The notes under the pieces are model-generated. The model saw only the letters and a program-made list of their open reading frames with translations, searched no databases and had not been told where the DNA came from. Shown piece after piece: positions 1-7,837 of a stretch of 64,000 nt of DNA. Source of the stretch: Micromonospora sp. C28SCA-DRY-2 (GTDB lineage: Bacteria > Actinomycetota > Actinomycetes > Mycobacteriales > Micromonosporaceae); assembly GCF_030519475.1 (NCBI RefSeq), contig NZ_JAUMKD010000007.1, positions 124,001 through 188,000 of the forward strand, given 5' to 3'. How positions within the stretch are numbered: position 1 is the first letter of the stretch; each line of letters starts with the position of its first letter. The position numbers and the translations under genes are program-made.

Positions 1-1
1 G

Positions 2-427
2 GGTGACCTGCCCGAGGTGCACCCGCTGGTCGACCTCGGCAACGCGGTCTCCGCCGCGTACGCCATCCCGGTGGGGATCCTGGACGTGACGCGGATCGGC
101 GGCGGCATCGAGGTGCGCCCGGCCCGGGGTGACGAGAGCTACCTGACCTTCGCCGGCGCCGAGGAACGGCCCGACCCCGGCGAGGTGATCTTCGCGGATC
201 CGCAGGGGCGGGCGCACGCCCGACGGTGGACCAACCGGCAGAGCGGCTGGTCGGCCGTGCGCGACGACACCGCGTCGATCCTGGTGGTGGTGGAGGCGAT
301 GCACGAGGGCGCCGGGCGGGACGTGCCGCGGGTGCTCGACGCCATCGCCGCCGAACTGCGTCGCGGCTGGTCCGCGCCGTCCCGGACGACCCTGCTGACC
401 CCGGCCGCGCCGCGCTTCGAGTTCTGA
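2..427 (+). CDS. B3/B4 tRNA-binding domain protein (5' partial)
   Basis: This is the C-terminal 141 residues of a protein that begins before the window; the frame is open from base 2 to the TGA at 425-427. The visible part resembles the B3/B4 domain found in the phenylalanyl-tRNA synthetase beta chain and in free-standing B3/B4 proteins. Recognisable pieces are VDLGNAVSAAY and P-GILDV near the left edge, then an RIGGG-I-VRPARGDE segment and a RRWTNRQSGWSAV segment. Free-standing members are proposed to edit or bind aminoacyl-tRNA, but the precise function is unknown. It is convergent with the dioxygenase gene that follows, separated by a GC-rich hairpin. Confidence 0.72.
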   Translation, partial: GDLPEVHPLVDLGNAVSAAYAIPVGILDVTRIGGGIEVRPARGDESYLTFAGAEERPDPGEVIFADPQGRAHARRWTNRQSGWSAVRDDTASILVVVEAMHEGAGRDVPRVLDAIAAELRRGWSAPSRTTLLTPAAPRFEF

Positions 428-435
428 GTCCCCCG

Positions 436-468
436 CGCCCGCCCGGCCGCCCTGCCGGCCGGCGGGCG
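436..468. terminator. GC-rich hairpin between convergent genes
   Basis: An imperfect inverted repeat (CGCCCGCC at 436 pairing with GGCGGGCG ending at 468, with a second CGGCC/GGCCG segment inside) sits 10 bases after the B3/B4 stop and just before the dioxygenase stop. The position suggests a bidirectional terminator. There is no T-tract, as is usual in high-GC actinobacteria. Confidence 0.45.
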
Positions 469-484
469 GGGGGAACGGGCCGCG

Positions 485-1216
485 TCAGATGTTGGACGAG
501 TCGGCCGGCACGTCGGTCGGGAGCCTCGGCGCCCCGGTCGCCGGGCCGGCGCCCTCGCAGGCCAGGCCCACCGTGTACGCGGTCATCGACAGCGAGCCGT
601 AGGCGTACCCGTCCACCAGCACGGTGGACCCGTCGCCGGCGGCGCCGGCCAGGCCGGCCAGGTAGAGCAGCGGGATGAAGTGGTCGGGCGTCGGTACGGC
701 CAGGTCGAAGTCGCGGTGGGCGTCCAGGATGGCCGCCTCGGTCGGCCGGCCGAGCATGACCTCCTTCGCCGCCTCGTCGAACCGGTGCGCCCAGTCGAAG
801 CCCTCGTCGACCATTCCGGGGTTCACCCCGCGCAGGTTGTGCACCACGTTGCCGCTGGCCACGACCAGCACGCCGCGCTCGCGCAGCGGCGCGAGCCGCG
901 CGCCCAGCTCCAGGTGGTAGTCCAGCGGCTTGAAGGCGTTGATGCTCAACTGGACGACCGGGATGTCCGCCTCGGGGAAGGCGTGGGTGAGCACCGACCG
1001 GGTGCCGTGGTCGATCCCCCAGGAGTCCACGTCGGCGCCCACCCAGGTCGGGTGCACCACGTCGCTGATCTCCTCGGCCAGCTCGGGCAGGCCGGGCGCC
1101 GGGTAGCGCACGTCGAACAGTTCCTGGGGGAAGCCGTAGAAGTCGTGGATGGTCCGTGGCCGGGGCATGGCGGTGACGGCGGTGGCCCCGATGTACCAGT
1201 GCGCCGAGACCACCAT
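485..1216 (-). CDS. ygiD: 4,5-DOPA extradiol dioxygenase-like protein (LigB/YgiD family), N-terminally truncated
   Basis: The 243-residue product matches the class III extradiol dioxygenase family of YgiD and plant DODA. It has SAHW with His6, a TIHDFYGFP block, DHGT near 70, the SGNVVHN motif with His126 and TPDHF with His179. Family members are about 260-290 residues and start some 35-45 residues earlier with a segment containing HG[SA]P, whose histidine is a metal ligand. Here that segment is absent: the in-frame upstream sequence reaches a TGA after nine codons, and that TGA is the stop codon of the metallo-hydrolase gene. A short in-frame remnant before the ATG (PGRA) looks like the usual lead-in to VVSAHW. 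The gene is probably inactive or altered, although the remaining frame is fully open. Confidence 0.75.
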   Translation of the reverse strand: MVVSAHWYIGATAVTAMPRPRTIHDFYGFPQELFDVRYPAPGLPELAEEISDVVHPTWVGADVDSWGIDHGTRSVLTHAFPEADIPVVQLSINAFKPLDYHLELGARLAPLRERGVLVVASGNVVHNLRGVNPGMVDEGFDWAHRFDEAAKEVMLGRPTEAAILDAHRDFDLAVPTPDHFIPLLYLAGLAGAAGDGSTVLVDGYAYGSLSMTAYTVGLACEGAGPATGAPRLPTDVPADSSNI

Positions 1217-1243
1217 CGCGCGGCCGGGGGAACGGCGCAGGGC

Positions 1244-1846
1244 TCAGGCGGCGTCGCCGGGGGCCAGGTACCGGTAGCCGGGCACCGTCTCGCCGAACCA
1301 GCCGTTGACGCTGGCCAGCCCGCGCTCGTTGAGCTGGGCGTCGTGGATCGGGAACACCCGCCCGGCGCCGACCGCGCGGGCGAAGTCGATCGCCTCGGTG
1401 AGCTTCAGCCAGGACGCCTGCGCCGGCACCAGCAGCGTCGGCACCGGCTGCTCGGGGCGGTGCAGCGAGTCGCCCGGGTGGTAGACGCTCTCCTCGACCA
1501 GGTAGCCGAGGTTGGCGCAGTCGGGCTGCCCGTCGTGGATGGCGGCGTGCCGCCCGCCGTACGCGGTCACGCTGAGGCCGGCGGCGGTGAACCGTTGCCC
1601 GGCGCGGACCCGGGTGACCGGCAGCGGGGCCAGGTCGGGCAGCACCGCCTGCTCGGGGACGAAGACCGGGACCCCGAGGCCGGCCAGCCGCAGCACGTCG
1701 ATGTGGTCGGTGTGCTCGTGGGTGACCAGCACGGCGTCCGCGCCGGCCAGGGCCCGCGGCTCGCTCCAGGTGCCCGGGTCGATCACCAGGACCGCCCCGT
1801 CGAGCTCGATCCGGACACAGGCGTGGGTGTACTTGATGATCCGCAC
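1244..1846 (-). CDS. UlaG-like MBL-fold metal-dependent hydrolase
   Basis: A 200-residue metallo-beta-lactamase-fold protein of the UlaG-like subgroup. The metal-binding motif THEHTDHID lies at 42-50 (His43, His45, Asp47, His48), with further ligands in GGRHAAIH near 105-112, HPGDS and FPIHDAQLN. The open frame runs upstream to 2047, but the first conserved residues are MRIIKYTHACVRIE, so the GTG at 1846 was chosen. The extra upstream part is low-complexity and overlaps an intergenic inverted repeat. The substrate is unknown. It is transcribed toward the truncated dioxygenase and ends in the same reading frame 27 bases before its ATG. Confidence 0.8.
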   Translation of the reverse strand: MRIIKYTHACVRIELDGAVLVIDPGTWSEPRALAGADAVLVTHEHTDHIDVLRLAGLGVPVFVPEQAVLPDLAPLPVTRVRAGQRFTAAGLSVTAYGGRHAAIHDGQPDCANLGYLVEESVYHPGDSLHRPEQPVPTLLVPAQASWLKLTEAIDFARAVGAGRVFPIHDAQLNERGLASVNGWFGETVPGYRYLAPGDAA

Positions 1847-1941
1847 CCGCCGACCGTACGCCCTACCGTCCACCGCCACCGTCCCGCCAACCGCCGGCGC
1901 GGGCCGGGTGCGGTGGTCGTCGTGGCGCTCACCCTCGTCCG

Positions 1942-2034
1942 CCCTGTCGAGCTGCCCGCGGACCCGGGGCGGGTTGCTGCCGGCCGGTGGCGGGCAGGCT
2001 CGGATGGTCCTACTGGTGGGGCAGCTCGACAGGG
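1942..2034. repeat. Inverted repeat with 16-bp perfect arms in intergenic DNA
   Basis: CCCTGTCGAGCTGCCC at 1942-1957 is repeated in exact reverse complement at 2019-2034, with 61 bases between. It lies between the MBL hydrolase and the multicopper oxidase and is not coding. The same core appears at 25229-25248 facing another partial copy at 25314-25326, so this looks like a dispersed intergenic element. Confidence 0.6.
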
Positions 2035-2092
2035 ACCGCGGCGCCACCGGCGCCCGGCCGGGTCCGCGCCGCCACCGGCACGGCGGGCGCGC

Positions 2093-3628
2093 TCAGTCGT
2101 GGCCGCTGTGGTCGCCCGACCGCGGCGGGCGGCCGGCTCGCTGGCCCGGCTCGACCACCACGAACTGGCCCATCATGCCGGCGTCCTCGTGGTACAGCAG
2201 GTGGCAGTGGTACATGTACGGCATGTCCGGGTCACTGTGGTCGGTGAACCGCATGATCAGCCGCACCGGCCGGTTGGGCGCCAGGTAGACGGTGTCCTTC
2301 CAGCCGCTCAGGGCGGGCGGCGGAGCCGAGCCGCCGACCGAGAGCACCTGGAACTGCACGTCGTGCACGTGGAAGTTGTGCGGGGTGCCGTCCCGGTTGG
2401 ACACCTCCCAGACCTCGGTGCTGCCGCGGGTGACGGTCTCGTCGATCCGGTCCAGCTCCATCGAGCGGCCGTTGATGCTGCGGCCGGTGAGGGTGAACCG
2501 GCGGGTCCGCTCCGCGTCGGCCGGGTCCAGCCGCTCGGTCGGCGCCAGCGTCTGCGGCACCGGCGGCGACGCGGCGAGGGTGTCCGCGGCGCGCAGTTGC
2601 AGCACGTCGAAGCGGTCCGCACCGCCGGCGAAGCGGTCGGCCAGCGCACCGGCACCCAGCTCGGGCGGGGTGCTGCGCAGGGTCACCCGCTCCCCCGGCC
2701 GGAGGTCAACCACGATCTCGGCGCGCTCGCCGGGCGACAGTTGCACCCGGTCGACCCGGGCGGTGCGCGGCAGCAGCCCGCCGTCGCTGCCGATCAGCGC
2801 GAACGGCCGGTCGTCGGAGAGGCCGAAGTCGTACGTGCGGGCGGTCGAGCCGTTGAGCAGCCGCAGCCGCACCCGCTCGGTCCGCACGTCCAGGTACGGC
2901 CCGACGGTGCCGTTGACCAGCAGGGTGTCGCCCAGCACGCCGATCCCGGCGATCATGTTGCGGGTCTTCTTGAACTGGCCGCCGCGGGAGAAGTCGCGGT
3001 CCTGCACGATCACCGGGATGTCGTCCACCCCGTACTGGCGCGGCAGCGGCAGCGCGGCCTCCCGGTCGTCGTCCAGGATGAACATCCCGGCCAGTCCCCG
3101 GTAGACGTGCTCCTCGGTCTGCCCGTGCGGGTGCGGGTGGTACCAGAGGGTGGCGGCCGGCTGGTTCACCGTCCAGGTCGGCGACCAGGTGGCACCGGGG
3201 CGGACCATCTGGTGCGGCCCGCCGTCCATCCGGGCCGGCAGGTGCATGCCGTGCCAGTGCACGCTGGTCTCCTCGGTGAGCCGGTTGACCACGTTGACCA
3301 CGACCTGCTCACCCCGCTTCGCACGCAGGGTGGGACCGAGGAAGTCGCCGTCGAAACCGGCGGTGCGGGTCAGCCGCCCGTCGCCGTGGAAGTCGCGCTG
3401 GCCCTCCCGGGCGAGCAGGTCGAACACCCGCCGTCCGCGCTCGTCGACCCGGGACTCGGCCAGCGGCGGCACGGCCAGCGGGCGGACGAAGTCCACCCGG
3501 CCGACGGTGTCGGTGCCGCCCCGGGCGAGGGCCCAGCCGCCGACGGCCACCCCGCCGCAGCAGAGGACGAGCACGACGGCGAGCACGCCGATGGTCACCC
3601 GGGCCAGGGATCGTCGTCCAGCCACCAC
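2093..3628 (-). CDS. Multicopper oxidase (CueO/CotA-like), membrane-anchored
   Basis: A 511-residue blue copper oxidase. All four copper-binding regions are present: HWHGMH at 124-129, WYHPHPHG at 162-169, HNFHVHDVQF around 417-426 and YHCHLLYHEDAGMM around 473-486, whose HCH centre and Met are type 1/3 ligands. An N-terminal hydrophobic stretch (residues 9-35, preceded by RR and containing CC) suggests export or a membrane anchor. Family members oxidise Cu(I), metals or phenols outside the cytoplasm. The GTG start at 3628 is supported by an AGGAGGT ribosome-binding site at 3635-3641. Two direct copies of CCTGTAG (3639-3645, 3654-3660) 15 bases apart lie in the leader and could be regulatory. 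No copper regulator or chaperone gene is adjacent. Confidence 0.92.
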   Translation of the reverse strand: MVAGRRSLARVTIGVLAVVLVLCCGGVAVGGWALARGGTDTVGRVDFVRPLAVPPLAESRVDERGRRVFDLLAREGQRDFHGDGRLTRTAGFDGDFLGPTLRAKRGEQVVVNVVNRLTEETSVHWHGMHLPARMDGGPHQMVRPGATWSPTWTVNQPAATLWYHPHPHGQTEEHVYRGLAGMFILDDDREAALPLPRQYGVDDIPVIVQDRDFSRGGQFKKTRNMIAGIGVLGDTLLVNGTVGPYLDVRTERVRLRLLNGSTARTYDFGLSDDRPFALIGSDGGLLPRTARVDRVQLSPGERAEIVVDLRPGERVTLRSTPPELGAGALADRFAGGADRFDVLQLRAADTLAASPPVPQTLAPTERLDPADAERTRRFTLTGRSINGRSMELDRIDETVTRGSTEVWEVSNRDGTPHNFHVHDVQFQVLSVGGSAPPPALSGWKDTVYLAPNRPVRLIMRFTDHSDPDMPYMYHCHLLYHEDAGMMGQFVVVEPGQRAGRPPRSGDHSGHD

Positions 3629-3795
3629 GCTGGCACCTCCTGTAGGTTCGGTACCTGTAGCGTGACTGCATATGGCGCGCCTGCCCAGTGGATCCGGCCG
3701 GTTTCCGGGGCCGCTCCGGGTTCCCCCGGACGAGCGTCCGGGCCGGCTCCCGACAACCGCCTGCCGCGCCCGGGCACTGGGCGGATGATCGGGGC

Positions 3796-4224
3796 ATGGA
3801 GCGACCAGCGGACCGGGGACACCGATGCGTGCCGCACACCGCCGACGTCCGGATCGAGGCGTGGGCGCCCAGCCGGGAGGCGTGCGTGGCCGAGGCGGTG
3901 ACCGCGCTGGTCGACACGTTCACCGACACCGCCGGGGCGCGGCCGGCGGCCGAACGGGAGTTCCGGGCGCCCGCCGGTGACGACGAGGACCTGCTGGTGA
4001 GCGTCCTCGACGAGGTGATCTTCCGGATGGAGACCGAGGGTGAGCTGCCGCTGAGCACCGAGGTGACCGACGACGGCGCGGGCGGCCTGCTGGTGCGCTG
4101 GCGCACCACCGACACCGAGGCCGTCGAGTTGGTCGGCGCGGTACCGAAGGCGGTCGCCCTGCACGAGCTGCGTTTCGGCCCCGAGGACGGGCGCTGGTCC
4201 TGCGCGGTGACCCTGGACGTCTGA
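3796..4224 (+). CDS. Archease (RtcB activator)
   Basis: A 142-residue archease. The signature region near the start (CVPHTADVRIEAWAPS) carries the HTAD metal-binding motif, and ALHELRF follows near the C-terminus. Archease speeds up guanylylation of RtcB and lets it turn over many times. The ATG at 3796 was chosen because the frame upstream is poorly conserved and the next residues lead directly into the signature. The rtcB gene lies immediately downstream on the opposite strand with 36 bases between the stops, so the partners are linked but not co-transcribed. Confidence 0.9.
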   Translation: MERPADRGHRCVPHTADVRIEAWAPSREACVAEAVTALVDTFTDTAGARPAAEREFRAPAGDDEDLLVSVLDEVIFRMETEGELPLSTEVTDDGAGGLLVRWRTTDTEAVELVGAVPKAVALHELRFGPEDGRWSCAVTLDV

Positions 4225-4260
4225 AGGTCGGTCGGCGCCCGGCGGGGGTGAAGCGGCGGG

Positions 4261-5688
4261 TCAGCCCTTCACCACGCCGATCGGCGCCAGCCGGGCGACC
4301 TTCCGGCACAGCCCGGCCCCCTCGGCCGCCTCGATCACGGCCGAGATGTCCTTGTACGCCGCCGGCATCTCCTCGGCCAGCCCGCGCCGGGACGCGCCGC
4401 GTACCACGATGTCCTGGGCCTCCAGTTGGGCGCGGGGGTCCATTCCCTTCTCGGCCTTGACCGCCTGCTTGCGGCTCTGCACCCGGCCCGCACCGTGACA
4501 GGTGGAGGCGAACGCCGGCGCCCCGGGCACCCCGGTGAGCACGTACGACCCGGTGCCCATCGAGCCGGGGATCAGCACCGGCTGCCCCACGTCGCGCAGG
4601 TCGTCGGGGAGATCCGGGTGGCCCGGCGGCAACGCCCGGGTGGCCCCCTTGCGGTGAACGCAGAGACTGCGCCGACCGCCGTCCACCCCGTGCGTCTCGA
4701 TCTTGGCGAGGTTGTGCGAGATGTCGTAGACCAGGTCGAGCCCCCGGCCGGTCTCCCGCTTGAACACCTTGCGGGCCGCGTCGTGCAGCAGCTGCCGGTT
4801 GGCCCGGGCGTAGTTCGCGGCGGCCGCCATCGCCCCCAGGTAGGCGCGCCCCTCGTGCGAGTCGACCGGCGCGCAGGCCAGCTGGCGGTCCGGCACGTGG
4901 ATGTCGTACCGGGCCATCACCTTCTCCATCCGGCGGACGTAGTCGGTGCAGATCTGGTGGCCCAGCCCTCGGGAGCCGCAGTGGATCATCACGCAGATCT
5001 GGCCCGGGCGCAGCCCGAACGCGGCGGCCACCCGGTCGTCGTACACCTCCTCGACGGCCTGCACCTCCAGGAAGTGGTTGCCGGAGCCGAGGCTGCCGAC
5101 CTGGCGGGCGCCGCGCTCCACCGCCCGCTCGCTCACCTCGGCCGGGTTGGCGTCGCCGACCGCACCGTAGTCCTCGCAGCGGGCCAGGTCGCGCTCGACG
5201 CCGAAACCCCGCTCCACCGCGTACCGGGAGCCGCCGCGCAGCACCGCGTCCAGCTCCGACTGCTGGGACAGGTGCCACACCGCGCCCTTGCCCATGCCGC
5301 GTGGGGTCACCGCGCCCAGCCCGTCCATCAGCGCCTCCAGCCGGGAGCCCAGCTCGGCGCGGTCGAGGTCGGCGGCGAGCAGCCGGACCCCGCAGGAGAT
5401 GTCGAAGCCCACCCCGCCCGGAGAGACCACCCCACCGGCGGAGACGTCGGTGGCGGCGACCCCGCCGATCGGGAAGCCGTAGCCCCAGTGCACGTCGGGC
5501 ATCGCGTACGAGGCGCCGACGATGCCCGGCAGGGTGGCCACGTTCGCCACCTGCTCCAGCGACTTGTCCGCCCCGGCGTCCGGCAGCAGCGACCGGGACG
5601 CGAAGACCACCCCCGGTACCCGCATCGGGTCGTGCCGGTCGATCCGGAACCGGTACGGCGACTCCTCCACCAGCTCCATCCGCGCCAC
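4261..5688 (-). CDS. rtcB: RNA-splicing ligase RtcB
   Basis: A 475-residue tRNA-splicing/RNA-repair ligase that joins 2',3'-cyclic phosphate (or 3'-phosphate) and 5'-OH RNA ends using GTP and manganese. Metal and catalytic residues are visible: PDVHWGYGFPIGG at 64-76, GFDISCGVR with the metal-binding Cys99, GSGNHFLEV with His204, HCGSRGLGHQ with His236 and His243, ISHN with His325 and the guanylylated histidine in CHGAGR (His398). It is full length. Translation may begin at GTG 5688 or at ATG three codons in. It is convergent with the archease gene. In bacteria RtcB is used for RNA repair after ribonuclease damage; whether it splices tRNA here cannot be told. Confidence 0.96.
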   Translation of the reverse strand: MARMELVEESPYRFRIDRHDPMRVPGVVFASRSLLPDAGADKSLEQVANVATLPGIVGASYAMPDVHWGYGFPIGGVAATDVSAGGVVSPGGVGFDISCGVRLLAADLDRAELGSRLEALMDGLGAVTPRGMGKGAVWHLSQQSELDAVLRGGSRYAVERGFGVERDLARCEDYGAVGDANPAEVSERAVERGARQVGSLGSGNHFLEVQAVEEVYDDRVAAAFGLRPGQICVMIHCGSRGLGHQICTDYVRRMEKVMARYDIHVPDRQLACAPVDSHEGRAYLGAMAAAANYARANRQLLHDAARKVFKRETGRGLDLVYDISHNLAKIETHGVDGGRRSLCVHRKGATRALPPGHPDLPDDLRDVGQPVLIPGSMGTGSYVLTGVPGAPAFASTCHGAGRVQSRKQAVKAEKGMDPRAQLEAQDIVVRGASRRGLAEEMPAAYKDISAVIEAAEGAGLCRKVARLAPIGVVKG

Positions 5689-5707
5689 CTACCCGGTGCG
5701 GCGGGCG

Positions 5708-6316
5708 TTACACGCCGGGGGCGGGACGGCGCATCGCCCACACCCGCGGCCCACCGTCGGGCACGGCGACCTCCCCGGTCACCGCGAAGCCCAGGCGCTG
5801 GTAGAACCGGACGTTCGCCGGCGACGACGTCTCCAGCACCGCCGGCCGGCCGGTCCGGTCCGCCTCGGCCAGGCCGGGGCGCAGCAGCCGTCCGCCGATC
5901 CCCCGCCCCTGGTCCGCCGGGCACACCCCGACCGTGGCCAGCAGGAAGGCCGGCTCCGGTGACCGCAGCGGGGCGCACGCCGCCTCGGCGGCGACCAGGG
6001 CGGGGTACCGCTCGCCGGCCAGCTCCGCGCCGCGCTCGGTCACCTCGGCCCAGACCTGGTCGGGTACCGGCCGGTCGGGCCGCAGCCACACGGCCACCGC
6101 GCGGGGGCGGCCGCCGCCGTCCAGCGCCGCCCACACGTCCCCGTACCGCAGGCCGACCGCCGAGATGGTGGCGGCGAACAGGCCAGCCAGCCGTTCCCGG
6201 TGCCGGTCGGCCGCCACCGTCCACGCGGTCCACGGGTAGCCGTCGAACGCCTCGGCGAGCACCTCCGCCGCCGCACCGGCCAGCTCCGGCCCGATCCGCC
6301 GTACCTCGATCTCCAC
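5708..6316 (-). CDS. GNAT-family N-acetyltransferase
   Basis: A 202-residue GCN5-related acetyltransferase. The acetyl-CoA loop is visible as LLATVGVCPADQGRGIGGRLL (residues about 133-153, with the R/Q-x-x-G-x-G/A core GRGIGG), followed by LETSSPANVRFYQRLGF, typical of the C-terminal half of the fold. The GTG start at 6316 has a GGGGAGGT site just upstream; the longer open frame to 6886 is antisense to other genes. The stop lies 19 bases from the rtcB start, so it may be read together with rtcB. The substrate is unknown. Confidence 0.85.
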   Translation of the reverse strand: MEIEVRRIGPELAGAAAEVLAEAFDGYPWTAWTVAADRHRERLAGLFAATISAVGLRYGDVWAALDGGGRPRAVAVWLRPDRPVPDQVWAEVTERGAELAGERYPALVAAEAACAPLRSPEPAFLLATVGVCPADQGRGIGGRLLRPGLAEADRTGRPAVLETSSPANVRFYQRLGFAVTGEVAVPDGGPRVWAMRRPAPGV

Positions 6317-6426
6317 GATCCCGACCTCCCCTGCCCGTCCCGGTCGGCGATCATCGCACGGGCCCGGTGACCCCGGCCCCGGGTTTCCGCCCGCCGGCCC
6401 CGGGCCGGCACCGGTCCCCGTCGTGG

Positions 6427-6876
6427 TCAGGCCGGGTCGGCCCGCGTGACGGCGACGGTCTGCGCGAGGTCCCGGTCGCCGCAGGCGGCCGGGCGGGGCG
6501 CCACGTTGCCGCGCACGGTCACCCGCGCGCCGGGGCGCAGCGCCGCCGCCACCTCGCCGGTCAACGCCCAGCGCCGCTCGCCCACCAGCAGCATGGTGCA
6601 CTCGCCGTCGCGCTCCACCGTGCCGGTGAGGGTGCGGGCGCCGAACGGCAGCGGCCCGGGCACCTCGCCGCCACCCGGCGGCGGCGTCGCCCCCGGTGGT
6701 GTGGGCCGGGCCGGCGCGGTGGTCGGGTCGGCGGGCGGCGACGGGGGGCCCGTGGACGGCGAGGGCGCGGACGGTGGCTGGCCGGTGGCCGCCGCATCGG
6801 GCGCGTCGCCGGTGGAGCAGGCGGTCACCGACAACCCCAGACCGATCGCGGTGAGCAGCAGGAACGCTCTGCGCAT
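6427..6876 (-). CDS. Secreted lipoprotein with C-terminal OB-like domain
   Basis: A 149-residue lipoprotein. The signal peptide MRRAFLLLTAIGLGLSVTAC ends in a lipobox with Cys20, followed by a long Pro/Ala/Thr-rich linker (about 22-78). The C-terminal domain of about 70 residues (GTVERDGECTML through AVTRADP) looks like a small beta-barrel of the DUF5818 type: TG-V----ECTLL, the RWALTG block and VTVRG. Start ATG 6876 has a GGAGGT site. It lies downstream of the ABC importer permease, separated by 49 bases, so it may be the last gene of that operon. The function is unknown. Confidence 0.78.
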   Translation of the reverse strand: MRRAFLLLTAIGLGLSVTACSTGDAPDAAATGQPPSAPSPSTGPPSPPADPTTAPARPTPPGATPPPGGGEVPGPLPFGARTLTGTVERDGECTMLLVGERRWALTGEVAAALRPGARVTVRGNVAPRPAACGDRDLAQTVAVTRADPA

Positions 6877-6925
6877 GACACGACACCTCCGCCAGCTGGG
6901 ACGGTCCGGCCGGGCACCGGGTTCC

Positions 6926-7837
6926 TCAGACGCCGTAGAAGGCACGGTAGCGGCGGACCAGCCGCCACTGCACCAGCACCGCCGCCACGGTCAGCAGGAT
7001 CATCACCAGGGTCACCGCGGCCGCGTAGCCGTACCGCAGGTACTCGAAGGCGTTGCGGTAGACGAACAGCGACAGGTAGGTGGTGGCGTACGGGGGCGGG
7101 CCGCCGTCGGTGACCACGAACGCCGGCACGAAGGAGAAGTGCAGGCTCTGGATGAGGTCCCGCACCGCGAGCAGGGCCAGCACCGGGGCCATCAGCGGCA
7201 GGGTGATCCGGCGGAACACGTCCCAGCCGGTGGCGTCCTCGAGCGCCGCCATCTCGTACACGTCGCGGGGCAGCGCGCGGCGTGCGGCCAGCAGCACCAC
7301 GAAGGTCTCGCCCATGGTGAACAGGCTCATCAGGATGATCGCCGCCCGGGCGTCGGTCGGGTCGGTGAGCCACTGCGGCGGGGTGCGCCCGAGCGCGGTG
7401 AGCCCGTTCTCGCCACCGGTGCGCAGCAACTGGTTGATCGGCCCGTACAGCGGGTTGAGCAGCCAGAGCCAGAGCAGGCCGTAGGCGATCTCCGGCACCG
7501 CGGTGGGCAGCACCGCCGCGCTGCGGGCACTGCCGACACCGAGGGCACGGCGGTGCAGCAGCAGCGCCAGGCCGAGCGCGAGCAGCACCCGCAGCGGTAC
7601 GGCCACCAGCCCGAACACCAGCGAGTTGGTCAGCGACACCCGGAAGACCGGGTCGTCGACCAGCGCGGTGAAGTTGTCCAGCCCGACCCAGGTCGGCGGA
7701 CGCAGCAGGTCGTACTCGGTGAACGCCAGCGCCAGGGTCACCACGGCGGGCAGCAGCACCAGGGCGACCAGGCCGACCAGGTACGGCGCCAGCATCAGCG
7801 CCAACTGCCGGCGGGAGCGGGTGTCCGGTCGCGTCAC
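6926..7837 (-). CDS. Carbohydrate ABC transporter permease (MalF/UgpA type)
   Basis: A 303-residue inner-membrane permease with six predicted membrane segments. The EAA loop that docks the ATPase is visible as EMAALEDATGWDVFRRITLPLM (about 215-236). It is the last transporter gene of a leftward operon: its GTG start overlaps the ATPase stop by four bases (GTGA), indicating translational coupling. With the MalG-type permease it forms the channel for the importer encoded at 6926-11062. The substrate, probably a sugar or sugar derivative, is inferred from family only. Confidence 0.92.
   Translation of the reverse strand: MTRPDTRSRRQLALMLAPYLVGLVALVLLPAVVTLALAFTEYDLLRPPTWVGLDNFTALVDDPVFRVSLTNSLVFGLVAVPLRVLLALGLALLLHRRALGVGSARSAAVLPTAVPEIAYGLLWLWLLNPLYGPINQLLRTGGENGLTALGRTPPQWLTDPTDARAAIILMSLFTMGETFVVLLAARRALPRDVYEMAALEDATGWDVFRRITLPLMAPVLALLAVRDLIQSLHFSFVPAFVVTDGGPPPYATTYLSLFVYRNAFEYLRYGYAAAVTLVMILLTVAAVLVQWRLVRRYRAFYGV

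Noticed and set aside
680..3901. Plus-strand open frame of 1073 codons
   Set aside because: It lies antisense to the dioxygenase, MBL and multicopper oxidase genes, and its Gly/Arg/Val-rich composition is the reverse-complement shadow of real genes.
4426..7113. Plus-strand open frame of 895 codons
   Set aside because: It is antisense to rtcB, the GNAT and lipoprotein genes; low-complexity Arg/Pro-rich product with no domain.
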